Below, piece after piece: positions 32,593 to 44,820 of a DNA stretch of 64,000 nt (its first letter is position 1; each line of letters opens with the position of its first letter). The DNA lies in NCBI GenBank assembly GCA_947646735.1, contig CANTFK010000865.1:62001-126000 (forward strand), in the 5' to 3' direction. A model generated the notes under the pieces. The model searched no databases, was not told where the DNA came from, and worked only from the letters and a program-made list of their open reading frames with translations. The position numbers and the translations under genes are program-made. Source of the DNA: Peronospora farinosa. Taxonomy: Eukaryota > Oomycota > Peronosporomycetes > Peronosporales > Peronosporaceae.

Positions 32593-32851
32593 CACTCTGT
32601 GCGTTGCTTCCTGAGCCTTAAACTTATTGCTTGTAGACTAAAAGTCCCTCCTAATTCCTTAGAACAGGGTGACTTTTAAGTTTGGTACTTAGTTTAGTCT
32701 CTTCCTGTAGAACTAAGAGGCTTTTAGCCGTAAATGTATTTAGTTCTATAGAATCAAGCGGCTTTTAGCCTAATTGTCTTCCTCTGACTTGACTGCTGTG
32801 TAGTTTCGCTCCTGTCTTCCTCTGACTTGACTGCTGTGTAGCTTCGCTACA
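32593..32851 (+). repeat. 3' LTR of the chromovirus, second part
   Basis: Resumes at CACTCTGTGCGTTG, matching 23107 onward in the 5' LTR, and ends TAGCTTCGCTACA at 32851. A short stretch (CTGTCTTCCTCTGACTTGAC type) is duplicated near its end. Confidence 0.75.
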
Positions 32852-33089
32852 ACAACTGCACAACCTCCATTGAAAAGGGCAAAACGACCGAGCGCGTGAG
32901 CATCCACTGCGTTTTCCCGTGCTAATTCTAGCAGACTATCCTGAATGACCACAAGAACCTTTTTTTGATTGCACCAGAAGACGATTGCGTCAAACTAATC
33001 TTGCTTCAGACGAATCTATCTACTTTTCCTCCTACTCAATATATTCATTCTCCATTATACTCTATACAACTTAAGCTCCACTGCCAGCC

Positions 33090-33305
33090 GCGGACCGGGT
33101 ATGTCACCTTTTATATCTTGATGAGCGTGTCTGGAACAGGACAGCAGCTGCAGCCCTGTCATTGAGTGCAAGGGGCTTGGTGGGCTGCCTCAATTCGTAC
33201 GACCGTGTTCTGGACCGATCACATCGTCACGGGTATCGGTTGTCACTGTAGTCCATCGCGTACCGTGTTCGAGGCGTAAGCTTCTGCAATAATACGATTC
33301 TGCTA
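33090..33305 (+). pseudogene. Fragment of the OFA-family carrier gene
   Basis: The plus strand here matches the minus-strand carrier gene at 12995-14548. With frame shifts it reads FYILMSVSGT, AAAAL, VIECKG, WAASIRTTVFWTDHIVTGIG and CH, the counterpart of the segment from TFYIALGVSGT to VTGIGCH in the intact protein. Immediately after it, 33280-33300 matches the 3' flank of the intact gene (AGAATCGTATTATTGCAG in inverse). An internal piece and the 3' end have thus been joined, with loss of about 1.1 kb between. It is on the opposite strand and 19 kb from its source. Confidence 0.7.
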
Positions 33306-34238
33306 TTTGTACATTTTCCTTTTGAAGATCATTTGTTATCCAGATCAAAATCTGCCGTGACGGCAACGACTTGGTCCAAATGGTCATGAACATTGAGATG
33401 TGTTTTGCAGTACCTTTACATATGTAAATAAAGACTCAGCTGCAGCACAGCGTCTTCGCTGCAGTCAACTATGGCGAAGTTTTCTAAGCAAAACCACAGC
33501 AAAAATCGTCGATGAATGGTGCCAGCTTGGACGGTCACTCGTTGCCGGTAACTTACTGGCCCGGGATCCCGTACAGTTTCGACAGCCATCTTTTATTGCC
33601 AGCCATGCGTCACGAGGAATTGAATTGTTCTGACAAAAATTGTACACATGCAAAAGATCCCAGTAGAAACCACCGTCCAGGTGGCATCGCACGTCAACGT
33701 ACCGCGAAAGACAATCTTCAGCTCTCGCTACAAAGTTCAAGTCATTCGTAACTGCATCCTTTCGCGGCTTCCTGTCGCTTTCCCTGAAACAGCCTCGATC
33801 GCGCGTCTCTTACCGTGTTAAATAATAGACAGCAATAGGGATAGCGCTGGTTTCGCAACAGCTTCGCCTCAAGGCTCTTTCCACCGATTTGCAACGGCAG
33901 CCCCTTCAGCCACGAGAAAAACGGATAAAAATAACTCCTACGCGGCATTATGGTGCTGTGCTGTAACCCGCCGCGTAAGAGTTCGTTTCGTCCAGCATTA
34001 AGAGCTCACACTATAAAAATAGCTTGCCGCAACCAAACTCGTCGTGCTTGAGCTTCAGTCATCAGGAGATATTTATACAACTCAGCACTCCTTGTTTTGC
34101 TTTGGATATAAATATCGGCTATATTCGACAAGGCTATTTCCATTTCAACGTTCGTCAACTGTATGATCAAAGAGTAGGATCGTGTTTGCAAAACTAAACT
34201 AAATTCAATGTGTCTGTATCGATGACAGTGACTGAACC
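33306..34238. other. Intergenic region upstream of the MADS gene; possible small spliced gene on the minus strand
   Basis: No confident gene. On the minus strand an ATG at 33948 opens MPRRSYFYPFFSWLKG; joining at GTAAGAG (33813) to an AG near 33725 would give a basic protein of about 90 residues ending in a hydrophobic stretch (VVSTGIFCMCTIF). I do not recognise it and list it only as a possibility. The region also must include the MADS gene promoter. Confidence 0.25.
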
Positions 34239-35862
34239 ATGGGCCGCAAGAAAATCCAGATCAAACGCATTGAGGACGATCGCAACCGTCAAGTGACCTT
34301 CGCCAAACGCAAAAATGGCATTTTTAAAAAGGCCATGGAACTATCGAAGCTCTGCGACTGTGAGATCGCGCTAATTGTATTCGACTCGAACGAGAAACTG
34401 TACCAATACTCGAGCACGAGTGTAGATCAGATCCTGCTCAAGTATACCGAGTATGGACAGCCGTTTGAGACAAAAGACAACAACGATGTGAGTACCCCTC
34501 GATGCATTTTTCTGTGTTTTGCATCAATAGCGGGCTCCGTGACGAACTTTAGTTCATGTGCTTCATTTTCTTTACCATTGTCTTTAGTACGAGATCATGT
34601 TTGGGGAAAAGAAGAAACAGTTGCAACAAGCGGCCAAGGCGGCGGCAGCAACAGCAGCAGCGGGAGCCAATGCTGAAGCATCGGCTAATTTCAACATGGT
34701 CCACGGATCGACTTCAAATGGAGCTACCGAGCAGTCGTTCCAGTCCATGCACGGAGGTATGAATGGTGCCCCATTGGGACTTACAAACGATCCCGACCAA
34801 TATTTGCTCAACTCTTGCAGTCGACCGCGGACCCAGAAGAAACGGGTGCATCGTGGTTTCCAGCAGCTTCTCCAGAAGCAGCACGCTGGTTATACCCCAC
34901 CGACGCTGCCGCTTTACCAGCACGGGGTACGTTTGCTGTCTGTTTGACGACATTTCATGGCTTTGGTAACCAATATCAAACGATCTGGGTTTGTAGATGG
35001 GAACACTTGGAGGCCTTCCAAGCCATCACATGCTCAACTCGCTTCCCAGCCCACCCAACCTCTCAAACATTCTTCCATCACCTACAAGTACGTTCTATAA
35101 TTGCGTCGCCGTAGCTGCTTTCTTTTTACTCATACGAAAGATGATGCTTTTTTTACAGCCGGCATGATTCTTCATGACTTCAGCCCCCAAAATGCAGGCC
35201 TCTTTGGACAGAACCCCATGCTTGGTGGAGTTATACCTGGAGAGTTTCATGACAGCAAGAGCAGCGTCTTCGGTCTAAATCTCGTGCCGTCGGACTTCAG
35301 CCAAGGTTGTGGTAACAGTGTTCACCCGCAACAGCCACAGCAGACCGAAGATCCGTACTATGCTCCGAGTAAACAGATCGAGCTGCTTGACATGTCCGCT
35401 AGGAGTCGTCCAAACTCCCCGGTCGGCGGTGATGGGGTGTTTACGGACAATAATAATAAAACTTTCCAGCCGGACGAAACAACTTGCAACGTTGACGAGC
35501 CCTCGGATAAGAGGCAAAAGCAGCCCCAGCAAGATAATTCGTCGAATAAGAGAGACGACTCGCTAGCCGCCAATGAAAGCGAGACGACTATTGCTGACAA
35601 GTCGGCTACAGTCGCAGTCTTGCCACCGAAGCGTGAACCGAAACAAGGCAGTCATGATGATGACCCGACAGTATCTTCAAATTTGGCCAAGTGTAGCGAT
35701 ATTCAAGGGGCGTCCCCAACAAAGGCAGTACCGTCTTCAGAATCGCGAGCTCCAACCACCACGTCAGAGTCAGCAAGCTCCGAAACAGAGAAACATTCAC
35801 GTTCGGAAATGGCGGGATCAGCGAGTTCAAGTCCACACAAGCGTCAGCGTGTAGTCGTATAG
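34239..35862 (+). CDS. MADS-box transcription factor, MEF2/type II-like
   Basis: MADS-box proteins bind CArG-type DNA as dimers. Four exons join in frame: 34239-34487, 34588-34926, 34997-35087 and 35159-35862 (about 460 residues). The MADS domain is complete at residues 1-60: [46 protein letters not shown], followed by a MEF2-like extension ([19 protein letters not shown]). Introns 2-4 separate a low-complexity region: an Ala-rich stretch (residues about 95-115), a Pro/Ser-rich middle ([14 protein letters not shown]) and a long Ser/Thr/Gln-rich C-terminus ending PHKRQRVVV, a possible nuclear signal. Oomycete genomes usually carry a single MADS gene, known from the literature to be active around sporulation; expression cannot be judged from this sequence. 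Confidence 0.93.
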
Positions 35863-36362
35863 AATATTTTAGTAGTCACGCAGCCTTATTACTGCGTATG
35901 GGGTTGAGCTGGTACCTCGTAAATTTTAACTCGAAAACAGTATACCATTTCACTTAATCGACTTATAACCTCTCCACTGCTTCAGTTTTTTTCACAGAAA
36001 AGAATGTTAGCAAGTTTTTTGAATTTTTATGTAAAGTCAATATTATTCGACGAATTAGCTAAGCCGTCATGAATTCTTGTATAAACTAATATTACGTTAT
36101 GGCCGTATCTGCTATTCTTACGCTACTCTATTGATTAAAAATCAAATTCTAGCATGCCCATTGGCTGGGCGTTATTCCACGGCGATACTTAAGGCAACGC
36201 GCAAGTGGTGAGAGCTTCCAGTGACCCCTTTATGTAAATTGTACTTGTAATTCGCATTTAAAAATGGGTGGTTGGTAGGCTAAATCGTAACGTTTTGCTA
36301 AAACTTGGCAGGGTATTTTCCAATATAAAATTGTAAGGTGCAGGTAAGTGTGACTTGTGACG
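35863..36362. other. Intergenic region MADS / bHLH
   Basis: About 500 bp, AT-rich, with no supported coding sequence; it should contain the MADS terminator region and the bHLH promoter. Confidence 0.5.
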
Positions 36363-37879
36363 ATGGACTTCGACGAGGACATGTTAGGGCTGCAAATTGA
36401 GGACCTGGGCGAATATTTCTTGCAGACGGACATTGACGACAATTGGAAGGGATTTTCTCTTGGATACACAGAAGATGAGCAACAACAACAGATAGCAGAG
36501 GTTCATGACTCTGACACTTCGTTTTCATCTGCTGCTGCTGCTGCTGGTGGTGGTGGTAATGGTGGTGGAAGCTTTATGCAACATTTGACGTCACCGCCAC
36601 TGTCAGAAATGCTGAAACATGGTACTGGACTTGAAGACTGGTTGGGCTTTGGTTCGCCTAGGAAGGACATTGCTACGTTGTTTCAAACTGGATTGACTCC
36701 TGCTGGCGCCAAACCTGATGCAGTGATGATGAACCAAGCAACGAGAGATAAGGCAGAACTGGAGAACTTTAGTCTGGATCAACACAAGCAATTGGTGATA
36801 TCGGCAATGCCAGAATTGGCTACAGCAAATGTATCGACCTCACTTGATGGTAGTATTAAACCTGCTTCACCCAAAATGCCGAGTCTACAGTGCCAAAACA
36901 TTTTAAGCAGTGATGATGATGACATGAATATTTTTGGAGAAGCTGATTCGTTCAATCGGTACGTTATGTTCTTTCTAAATGCTATACTACTCTACTACAG
37001 ATGAGCGTGTCGTTGTATACGTTTTTCTACGGGTTGCCAGTAGAGTTAACGTCATGACCGTGTCGTGCTATCCTAGCGTATGTTCGACTATTGGCAGCAA
37101 ATCTGCTATCAGTGCACCTTCGCCACCACCGGAAGATGATAGAGGTTTCCGGAAGAAGTCACGTGAAAAGATGCGCCGTCAAGAGGTGAACGTCAAGGTA
37201 TGCCGTTATCTTAAGTTAAGAGTGTATGTTGCTACAAGCCATTCAGCTAACAATTTGCTGCAGTTTGAAGAGCTTGTGGACCTACTAGGACTTTCCAACC
37301 GCGTACGAAAGAGTGCTGTTTTGCAGGAGGCTGTATCTACTATAAACACGCTGAAGCGAGAGCGAGATGAATTGCGCCGTGATCGGGATCGCCTACTGCA
37401 AGAAGTAAGCAAGCTAGCTACGTGCTTGCAATACTCACAATTAGGATCTGTGGCTGCCGCAAATGCCGTCGCCATGATACAGCAGCCGAACCAGCCACTT
37501 CCTCATAGGAACTCGTCGGCGCAGTTCCCTAACCAGCAGCATGATCGGCCTGCAGGAGCAGTCTCAAGCAGGCTGGAAGCAGTACACACGCACCCGCTTG
37601 ACGTCCTGTGTAACCCGGTATGTATGCAAGGGCTGTTCTGAACGCGCTTGTGTTCGCTGCATGTGTCTTGATATCTCACTTGTGCTTTTACTGTGGTAAT
37701 GTGCGTAGGGCACAAACTGCTTCCCCATTAGTTCAGTGTTTTCTAATCTTTCTTCACAGTTGGGGTCACGTTCTCCATCAGCGTCATCAGTGTCCGGTCA
37801 AGTTACCATCGCACCAAAATCTTTGAAACCGGCGCCCTCTTCCTCGTCATATACCCTGTCACCTCCAACACCGAGATAA
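36363..37879 (+). CDS. bHLH (leucine-zipper-like) transcription factor
   Basis: Four exons: 36363-36959, 37100-37198, 37264-37618 and about 37760-37879, joined by GT-AG introns of 65-141 bp. The N-terminal half is acidic with short Ala/Gly runs (residues about 55-70) and resembles an activation region (MDFDEDMLGLQIEDLGEYF). The DNA-binding part is split by intron 2: basic region FRKKSREKMRRQEVNVK, then helix 1 FEELVDLLGL, a short loop and helix 2 KSAVLQEAVSTINTLKRERD, continuing into a charged coiled coil ELRRDRDRLLQEVSKL. The Glu/Arg arrangement in the basic region fits E-box binders. The C-terminus is Gln/Ser/Pro-rich. The first acceptor (37099) was chosen because the earlier one at 37002 gives an immediate stop. 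Confidence 0.85.
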
Positions 37880-38620
37880 AATGAGTCAGTAGTCTTTCTT
37901 GTGCTTCGTTTGCCCGACCGGAACGAGCACATGTTTTGCCAACGTGTTATTTGGCACAAGTAAAGCCATCGAATATTAAAGCAACAGTATTGAACGGCAG
38001 CTGAAGATCATGCAAACGGCCATCAGGCTTCACGGTTGGTCACATTATTGCATAGGCGATACCGGGCAAAAAGCTGCCCACCAAAATGTGTGCTTATGCC
38101 ATAACAACCATCTCGTTCGCGTTGACAATAGTGATGCGGCTGCACCCAAGCGGAACGTAAGGATTGCAATCGTAAAAATATCTTCTAAGACCTGAGCTAA
38201 GGAATGCAATTCCTTCGTATTCTCTTACAGGCATCACCTCTTACATGTTACACCACGAAAGACGATCGAAAGCTGTTGCGGTCTGTGTTCGGGAAAGAGC
38301 ACAAGAGTTGTCTTGAGATCACTCGACCCCAGAAGGATGCACGGCTTTTGTCGAAGTAGTTTAATGACTTTCTGATCAAGTGAACTACACGACATGGTTG
38401 CAGTGAAGCTGCCGATCAAGACTGTACATATTGGTCGGTCCCTCAACTGGTTAATTAGCACCTCTTTGTACAAATCGGTTGACGTATGCTGTATTGACAA
38501 GCTGACAAAATGGGGCGGATGCGTAGGCAGCGCAACCGCTAACCGGATATCTGTAGATAGTAAGCTCAGCTCATCACGCAGGAAGTCGAAAGAATGCCCT
38601 CCGTTCCTCTCACTCTCTGC
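37880..38620. other. Intergenic region bHLH / isocitrate dehydrogenase
   Basis: 740 bp between convergent genes. Short ORFs on both strands (for example 38234-38500, -) have no recognisable domain or codon pattern. Nothing further is supported. Confidence 0.5.
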
Positions 38621-39904
38621 TTAATTGCGGGTGGCGTCGAAGGTGTCCTTAACCTTGTCCATGAAGTCTTCCGTGTACAGGTAATGGTCCGGGGTCACGC
38701 TGGAGCCGTGAATGCAGATAGCCAGGTCCTTCGTCATGTGGCCAGCCTCCACCGTTTTGATCACGGCATCCTCCAAGCTCAGGGAGAAGTCAACAAGCTC
38801 CTGATTTCCGTCAAGCTGGCCACGGTGGGAAAGACCGCGCGTCCAGGCGTAGATCGAGGCAATGGGATTGGTGCTCGTTTTCTTGCCCTGTTGGTATTGG
38901 CGCCAATGGCGGGTGACTGTGCCGTGGGCGGCTTCAGCCTCCACTGTCTTTCCATCGGGGGCGACTAGCACACTTGTCATGAGGCCGAGCGAGCCATAGC
39001 CTTGGGCGACGATGTCTGACTGTACGTCACCATCGTAGTTCTTGCAGGCCCATACAAAGCCACCATCGCTCTTCAAAGCTTGGGCGACCATATCGTCAAT
39101 AAGTCGATGCGTATATGAGATGCCGGCGGCGTCGTACTTGGCCTTGAACTCATTCTGGTACACTTCCTCAAAGATGTCCTTAAAGCGACCATCGTACTTC
39201 TTCAAGATTGTGTTCTTGGTGGACAGGAATAGGTCCTGTTTCTTGCTCAGAGCAAAAGACAGACAGCTCTTGGCAAAACCGTAAATACTCTCGTCCGTAT
39301 TGTACATTGAAAGACCAATGCCAGGGCCCTTAAAGTCGTACACTTCAAGGGTCGTCTTCTCACTACCGTCCGCAGGAGTGTACACGACCTCAAACTTACC
39401 CGGACCAGGAGCAATAAAGTCCGTGCTCTTGTATTGATCACCAAAAGCATGACGACCGACAACAATGGGCTTCTTCCAGCCAGGCACAAGGCGAGGCACA
39501 TTGGAAATTACAATTGGTTCACGGAAGACTGTACCGTTTAGAATGTTACGGATCGTGCCGTTGGGCGAACGCCACATTTTCTTGAGCTTAAACTCTTCCA
39601 TGCGTTGCTCATCCGGAGTGATGGTCGCACATTTGATACCCACGTGATGTTCCTGAATGGCGTGAGCAGCATCGATCGTCACCTGGTCGTCTGTCGCATC
39701 ACGATGCGGTAATCCCAAGTCAAAGTATTCAATATCCAAGTCCAAATACGGATGAATATACTTGTCCTTAATCTGTGACCAAATGACGCGTGTCATCTCG
39801 TCACCATCCAACTCCACGATCGGTTTATGCACTTTAATCTTTTGGTTGGTTGCAAAACCACGACGAGCCGGAGTGGTCATTGAGCGAATAGTCTTAGCAA
39901 ACAT
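38621..39904 (-). CDS. IDH: NADP-dependent isocitrate dehydrogenase, probably mitochondrial
   Basis: Catalyses oxidative decarboxylation of isocitrate to 2-oxoglutarate with NADP+, supplying NADPH and 2-oxoglutarate. Intronless, 427 residues, the usual length of the eukaryotic dimeric enzyme with a presequence. Residues 1-22 ([20 protein letters not shown]) are basic and hydroxylated, typical of a mitochondrial presequence. The mature part starts with [19 protein letters not shown]. Substrate-binding residues are seen in [20 protein letters not shown], the metal-binding Asp residues in [15 protein letters not shown] and [13 protein letters not shown], and the cofactor segment [21 protein letters not shown]. 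The NADP-specific Arg-His pattern (TVTRHWR) supports NADP rather than NAD. The kinase gene lies 330 bp upstream on the same strand. Confidence 0.97.
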   Translation of the reverse strand: MFAKTIRSMTTPARRGFATNQKIKVHKPIVELDGDEMTRVIWSQIKDKYIHPYLDLDIEYFDLGLPHRDATDDQVTIDAAHAIQEHHVGIKCATITPDEQRMEEFKLKKMWRSPNGTIRNILNGTVFREPIVISNVPRLVPGWKKPIVVGRHAFGDQYKSTDFIAPGPGKFEVVYTPADGSEKTTLEVYDFKGPGIGLSMYNTDESIYGFAKSCLSFALSKKQDLFLSTKNTILKKYDGRFKDIFEEVYQNEFKAKYDAAGISYTHRLIDDMVAQALKSDGGFVWACKNYDGDVQSDIVAQGYGSLGLMTSVLVAPDGKTVEAEAAHGTVTRHWRQYQQGKKTSTNPIASIYAWTRGLSHRGQLDGNQELVDFSLSLEDAVIKTVEAGHMTKDLAICIHGSSVTPDHYLYTEDFMDKVKDTFDATRN

Positions 39905-40233
39905 GATAATTAGAAAGTGTCAAGATACTTTTATGAGACTTTTAAGCTTCCAATTACAGAGTGAGCTTGGAATTAAACTTGCGGTCCACGTTACATCAGC
40001 TCCCCCCATTGAGTTTTTGTTGCAAAATGAGAGAGATAATTTGATTGGCCAAAAGCGCACGCCGCTTAAATGATCTTTTTGGCGTCCGGCAATAATAGTC
40101 CCAATTTATTCTGCGTCCATCTCTCAAGCGTGCGTACATATATATATAATATGTACCATCATTTTATGCATTTTACATCCAATGTTGTATCTCTCTTATC
40201 TCCATTCATGCCTACAAATTTTATATGCGGTTC

Positions 40234-43128
40234 CTAAATGGTCTGGGACTGCGGCTCCGTCGGTGAGTTTGAAGACGCCGAAAAGTCCGCTGGACTCATT
40301 GGTGCCGGGGGTGGACTACGTGGGGTGCCGGCGCTCTGTGGACTCCTCGGCGACGCTGATGCGGCCGAACTTGAGGCCGCGGGAGTGTCCGAACCGTTGG
40401 GCTTGGAAGGAGACATCTTTGAAGACGTCATCGAATTTGCCTTCGAGCCAGGAGACAGCGGCACGCCATCACCGTCGCCAGACTCCTCCATGTACTCCTC
40501 CTCAACAAATTCTTCATCTTCGTGAATGGTGCCCTGCTTAAAGTCGCCGGTCTCTTCGTCAAATTCCATGTCAGCCATCGCTGGGTTCCAGTCGCCAAGT
40601 CCCTGGTACGAGAAGCGGTCAAAGTGCTTCTGCTCCGAGGGGGACGAAGGCAATGACACAGGCGAGTCCGGCATGAGCTCTTCACGTGCCTCGCGCATTT
40701 TGGCAATCGCGCGATTGAGGTGGCTTTCGTCGGTCACGTCTTCCATACGATGTGGAGGACGCGGCACTTCCATCTCCATGCGCAGCAGCATGTCCCAGTC
40801 AATCTCTGTAAAGAATGGGTGCTGCTTGATTTCCTCGACACCGTCGGGGCCACAGCCAAGACGATGCTCTGGATCTTTTGTAAGCAGCTTAGTAATCAGG
40901 TCCTGAGCTTCTGGGGTAAAGCGGTCGCTAAACTCAGGCTCTTCCTTCAAAATCTTGTCAAACAAGATAGTAGGTACATTGTGACGGAACGGCGAGTCGC
41001 CCTGAATCATCTCATACGCCAATATACCAAGTGCCCACCAATCCACAGCCTTGCCATAGCCCTCTTTCATAATTAACTCGGGCGCCAGGTATTCGCATGT
41101 GCCCACAAAAGAGCTCGTCCGCTCGTTGTCATCCATTTCCTCCTTCGATAAACCAAAGTCTGTGCACGCCACATTGCCGTCCGCGGTGATGACAATGTTT
41201 TCTAGCTTCAAGTCGCGGTACAAAATGTTTGACGAGTGCAGATGGGTAATGGCGAGAAGAATTTCAGCCAGATAAAACCGTGCACGCTTGATGCTAAAGC
41301 GGCCACGACGACGCAACACCTGGCGCAGTGAACCACCGCTATAGTATTCCATCACCATGTACAGTTTGTCTTGGTTCTGGAAAGCGTACTTCAGCTGAAC
41401 GATGTACGGGTGGTCAGCCTCTTGCAAGATGCGACGTTCTGCCATTGTTTGAGTGACTAGATCCTTGTTCATCACCCACTCCTTCTTCAGCACCTTCATC
41501 GCATACAAGTGGCCTGCGTCTGCGCCGTCTTTTTTTAGTACCAAAAGCACCTTGCCACATGCACCACGACCAATGACGGTTACGAGCTCAAAGTCATTCA
41601 CTGACATCTTGCCAGGCTTGGCTGATCCACTAAAAACGCTCTCTTTCTCACCCGTACGAACAGCACGTGGTCGAGACCAGTGAATGAGTGATGGCAGCGA
41701 TTTGCACGTCAAACAAAGACGCACCTGACCCTCGTGACGTGTGTTCTCTGTTGATGAACACTTTTCACAGCATGGGTTCTGACACGTGCGGCAATGCCGG
41801 CGCCAACGACGCATGTTAAAAACACCCTTACATGCGTAACAAGACTTTTCCATGCCGCTATTTACGTTTTTCACGCGAAAACCTGACCACCGTGCCTTGA
41901 AGCTTGCAAACACTGAGGAAACAACCATCTGCAGCAAGTCGACGTCCGATTTCACGCGGCCCGCCGACAGGACCACACAACCCAACGGAGTCTCTCTTGA
42001 TTTCATTCGCTTCAATGTTTGCACGCCTTCAGGTGATGACAAATACGCGATACACCATTGGGCAATCATTTTTCGCAGCGTATACGAGTCATCCGACGAA
42101 ATGCTATGCGCAGACTGCAAGAAAGCAACTCCACTAATGTGACGCTGCATCTCTTTCATGTGCGATCGCAGTGCTTCCACAAACAGAATGCCGCCGTCTC
42201 GGTATGCCACAACAAATACATGTGTAGCTCGGGAGGTCAAAACGTGGTTCCGCCAGCCCGTCATAAATCGTTGTACTGCACTCTTCATCTGCATTACAGT
42301 GTATCACAAGCAAATCATGAGTCTCATACCACTTGTAACCAATTTACCTTGACTCTTAACGGCTAACACTTACATCAATTTCTCCAGATCGCATCGAATC
42401 CTTGAAGACATCGTCAAACAGGACAATACCAAACTTGTCTTCCTTTGCCTTCATTATATACGGCAACATCGATCCCAAACTTCCCTTAAAGATACCACCT
42501 CCTTCAGATCCAGAGCGTACGCACAGCCGTGCACTCCAAATACCCGCTGGACTTCCATCACTGTCTCCGATAAACACCACGAGTCGGTCTGAAAATAACG
42601 CCGTCCTGGAAAGAAAGACACTGCACTGGATCGTTTCGTCGTCCTACAAAGTAGATCATACAATTGAGTCCTCCGAACTGTAGCCATGTACACTAGTATC
42701 AACCAGATTCTGCAAAAAAATGCACTTACATGAGACGTTGTGACCTCGTGGAGTGTCTCCATAAGTGTCTGAGTCTTCCCTTGCACATTCTTTGTTGCTG
42801 CTTCCAGCAGTCCACCAGGAGGAGGCAGCGGAGGCTCCGGTGGCTCGACATATGAGCTACGGGAGCTTACAGCTGGCGATGGACTGCTGTCTACATCGTC
42901 TTCACCCGGCGTCGAATCGACTCTCGACCGGTTCGAGTGGCTGCTCTCCACGTCATCGTTATAGTCATCCCCTTCTTCCCCCATGCCCTGCTCCGAGCGA
43001 TCATCTTCACCTGTGGAACTTGTGCTACGACTAAAGATACTAAAGTTTGTAGTAAAGCTCAGTCCCACGCTTTTGCGTCGTACTGCATCTCGAATATTGC
43101 TCATGGCTGCTACAGGCGATTTCTTCAT
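40234..43128 (-). CDS. AGC-family Ser/Thr kinase with N-terminal FYVE-like zinc finger
   Basis: The last exon (42288-40234) encodes about 685 residues. A Cys-rich finger comes first: CYACKGVFNMRRWRRHCRTC, then CEKCSS and LCLTC. Its RRHCR core is FYVE-like, so phosphoinositide binding is possible. The kinase domain has GRGACGKV (P-loop), AMKVLKK (Lys), YRDLKLENI, DFGLS, a TSSFVGTCEYLAPE activation loop and HPFFTEIDWDMLL in the AGC tail. FDRFSY matches the AGC hydrophobic motif. A long acidic, then Ser/Pro-rich tail follows. Upstream exons are 42374 to about 42590 (RLVVFIGDSDGSPAGIW) and about 42730-43128 (MKKSPVAAMSNIRDAV..). The junction between these two upstream exons is unresolved, and a tiny exon may lie between. 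ATG 43128 is the first in-frame Met. Confidence 0.87.
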
Positions 43129-44263
43129 GGTATCGCCTAATTTGCTCTTATCCACAGTTTCACAATTAAAGGGCGTTTTTCTAAAAGCGCCCGACCTTGG
43201 CGTTCTCGAGCAGATTCCGGGCAAATCGTAGCGTACAACGTTTAAATGGACAGAGAAGACAGTGTGGTTTATAATGTCACACCGCCTGTCCTCGTCGAAA
43301 GATTATATAGAAATGTCTACGTGTTCCGTCAAAAGTCGGCACTTCTTGTGGTGTGCGCCAGTCTGCAGCTTCGTCTATGAATGGGGGATGCGGGTGATAA
43401 AATTTTGACTTGGGATTTGTAAGGATGACCACCTAATCCCTTTCAAGAGGTGCTAGTATCGGAAAAATCAGAAGTTAGATCAAGCGGTTACGGCTAACAA
43501 ACCGGTTTGTGTAGCCATTTTAAGGATAGAAGTTATCACTATAAACAGTAATACAATAGGCAACTAGTTCTGTAAGAAATAAGTCGTCTGTATTGATGCC
43601 AACGTGGCAGCAGAAAGTAACTTGTTAAGTGTATATAATCTATAGCTTTTTACTCTGCTGTAACGGATTGCCAAGAAAAATTCAAGAATACTATACCGAA
43701 TCAGACAGTGGTACCCGGCGACTCCTTCAGCGTGTTGGCTTTAAGCCTTCGCTTACGTGAGGTGCTAAGACTTCGTCATTTTGTCCACCAGCGACCGTAT
43801 AAGCCAATTTAAGACGACGCTACGCCGGGAGTACCAAATGTCCCGTCGCTCATTAGCATGTCGAGAAGGCCACCACTTCTTCTTGTTGTTGTAGACGGCA
43901 TTGTGCCGGGGTATAGCAGATATAGCGGGAACACTCAGCAGATTGCTTAGCCGCCAACATATATTGCACCTGCACGCATAAGCAAGTCATGTGGATATGG
44001 AGTTCTCTATCGCATAGAAGAGAAAAAAATACAAAATCCGAAGCAGCATCTTGTATTTCTTGCATCCTGTGGGACCACTAACATGACGATACAACCCTGC
44101 CAACTCCAGGAACTTCAGGAAGCGGATCAATATACGAGCGTCACAGAAGACAAACCCGGCTCGATGACCACATTCTTTTCCAGTCGACTACAATGAGAGC
44201 ACGCCGCTGCCATCACCACTTTGTGGTGATAAAACCAGCGAGCTAATAGGGAAAGGTGATGGC
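43129..44263. other. Intergenic region between the kinase gene and the second transposon island
   Basis: About 1.1 kb without a supported gene. The first few hundred bases should hold the kinase promoter. A short minus-strand ORF (43853-44065) has no recognisable content. The right edge ends in a purine-rich GGGAAAGG just before an LTR. Confidence 0.5.
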
Positions 44264-44820
44264 TGTAACGGGATCACACGATGGTTGAATAAAAAATATC
44301 TAACAATCACACCACGGTTGAATAACCATAAATAATGCATAACGTGTATTCTTGATACTTGTCCTTACGGATGTATAGAGTGTGAAGAAATGGATCGATA
44401 ATACCGTTCCTTATCGGTTACGATTCGATAACTGATATCGCCGTACTAAGTACAACGTACACATATTATTGGTTGACATAAAGGATTCTGTATATAATAT
44501 TTACTACTATAGTGATTAGTCTAGTTTAGGATACTTAGAATAGCTATTCTCAGATCTTAATGCACAAAAATAAAGTTCAATTCTCATTTTGAGCAGTAAA
44601 GCACAAGCCGGTCTAGACTTAGTACGCTAGAGCATTTTATGCATTTGGTTCTTTAACCCGTTAAACTTCTAGCTTATATGACCAAATAGTCTATGCCTAG
44701 TTCTCAGAACGGGCCGGCTGGTCTTGAGTTCTTTGGAACTTGTAAGCAACTTAGCTTGTTGACTAGAAGTCTCTCCTAGTTCCTTGGAACGGGTAGACTT
44801 CTAAAGTCATAAGAACTGTT
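44264..44820 (+). repeat. Degenerate LTR
   Basis: Aligns with the LTR family of the 22.7-kb element, including TAATATTTACTACTATAGTG-type AT-rich parts and the GTTCCTTGGAACGG inverted motif near the end. The final CTACA is missing, so it is truncated at its 3' end. Confidence 0.65.

Larger units (their letters stand above)
22678..32851 (+). mobile_element. Ty3/gypsy chromovirus, two LTRs, 3' LTR interrupted by another element
   Basis: Order: 5' LTR (22678-23322), gag, protease, RT, RNase H, integrase, chromodomain, antisense ORF, polypurine tract (GAAGGAGAG just before 29936), 3' LTR (29936-30366 and 32593-32851). The LTRs start TGTAGCGG / TGTAACGG and end in CGCTACA. The element proper is about 7.9 kb once the nested insertion (30367-32592) is removed. 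gag and pol contain several stops and frameshifts, so the copy is not autonomous. No matching target duplication was seen at its outer edges. Confidence 0.85.

Noticed and set aside
34756..34820. Extra intron in the MADS gene (GTATGA...TTGCAG)
   Set aside because: Removing it puts the next exon in a frame that does not join to the following exon in phase; reading straight through does.
38234..38500. 88-codon minus-strand ORF between bHLH and IDH genes
   Set aside because: No recognisable motif, no codon bias seen, and no counterpart nearby; treated as chance.
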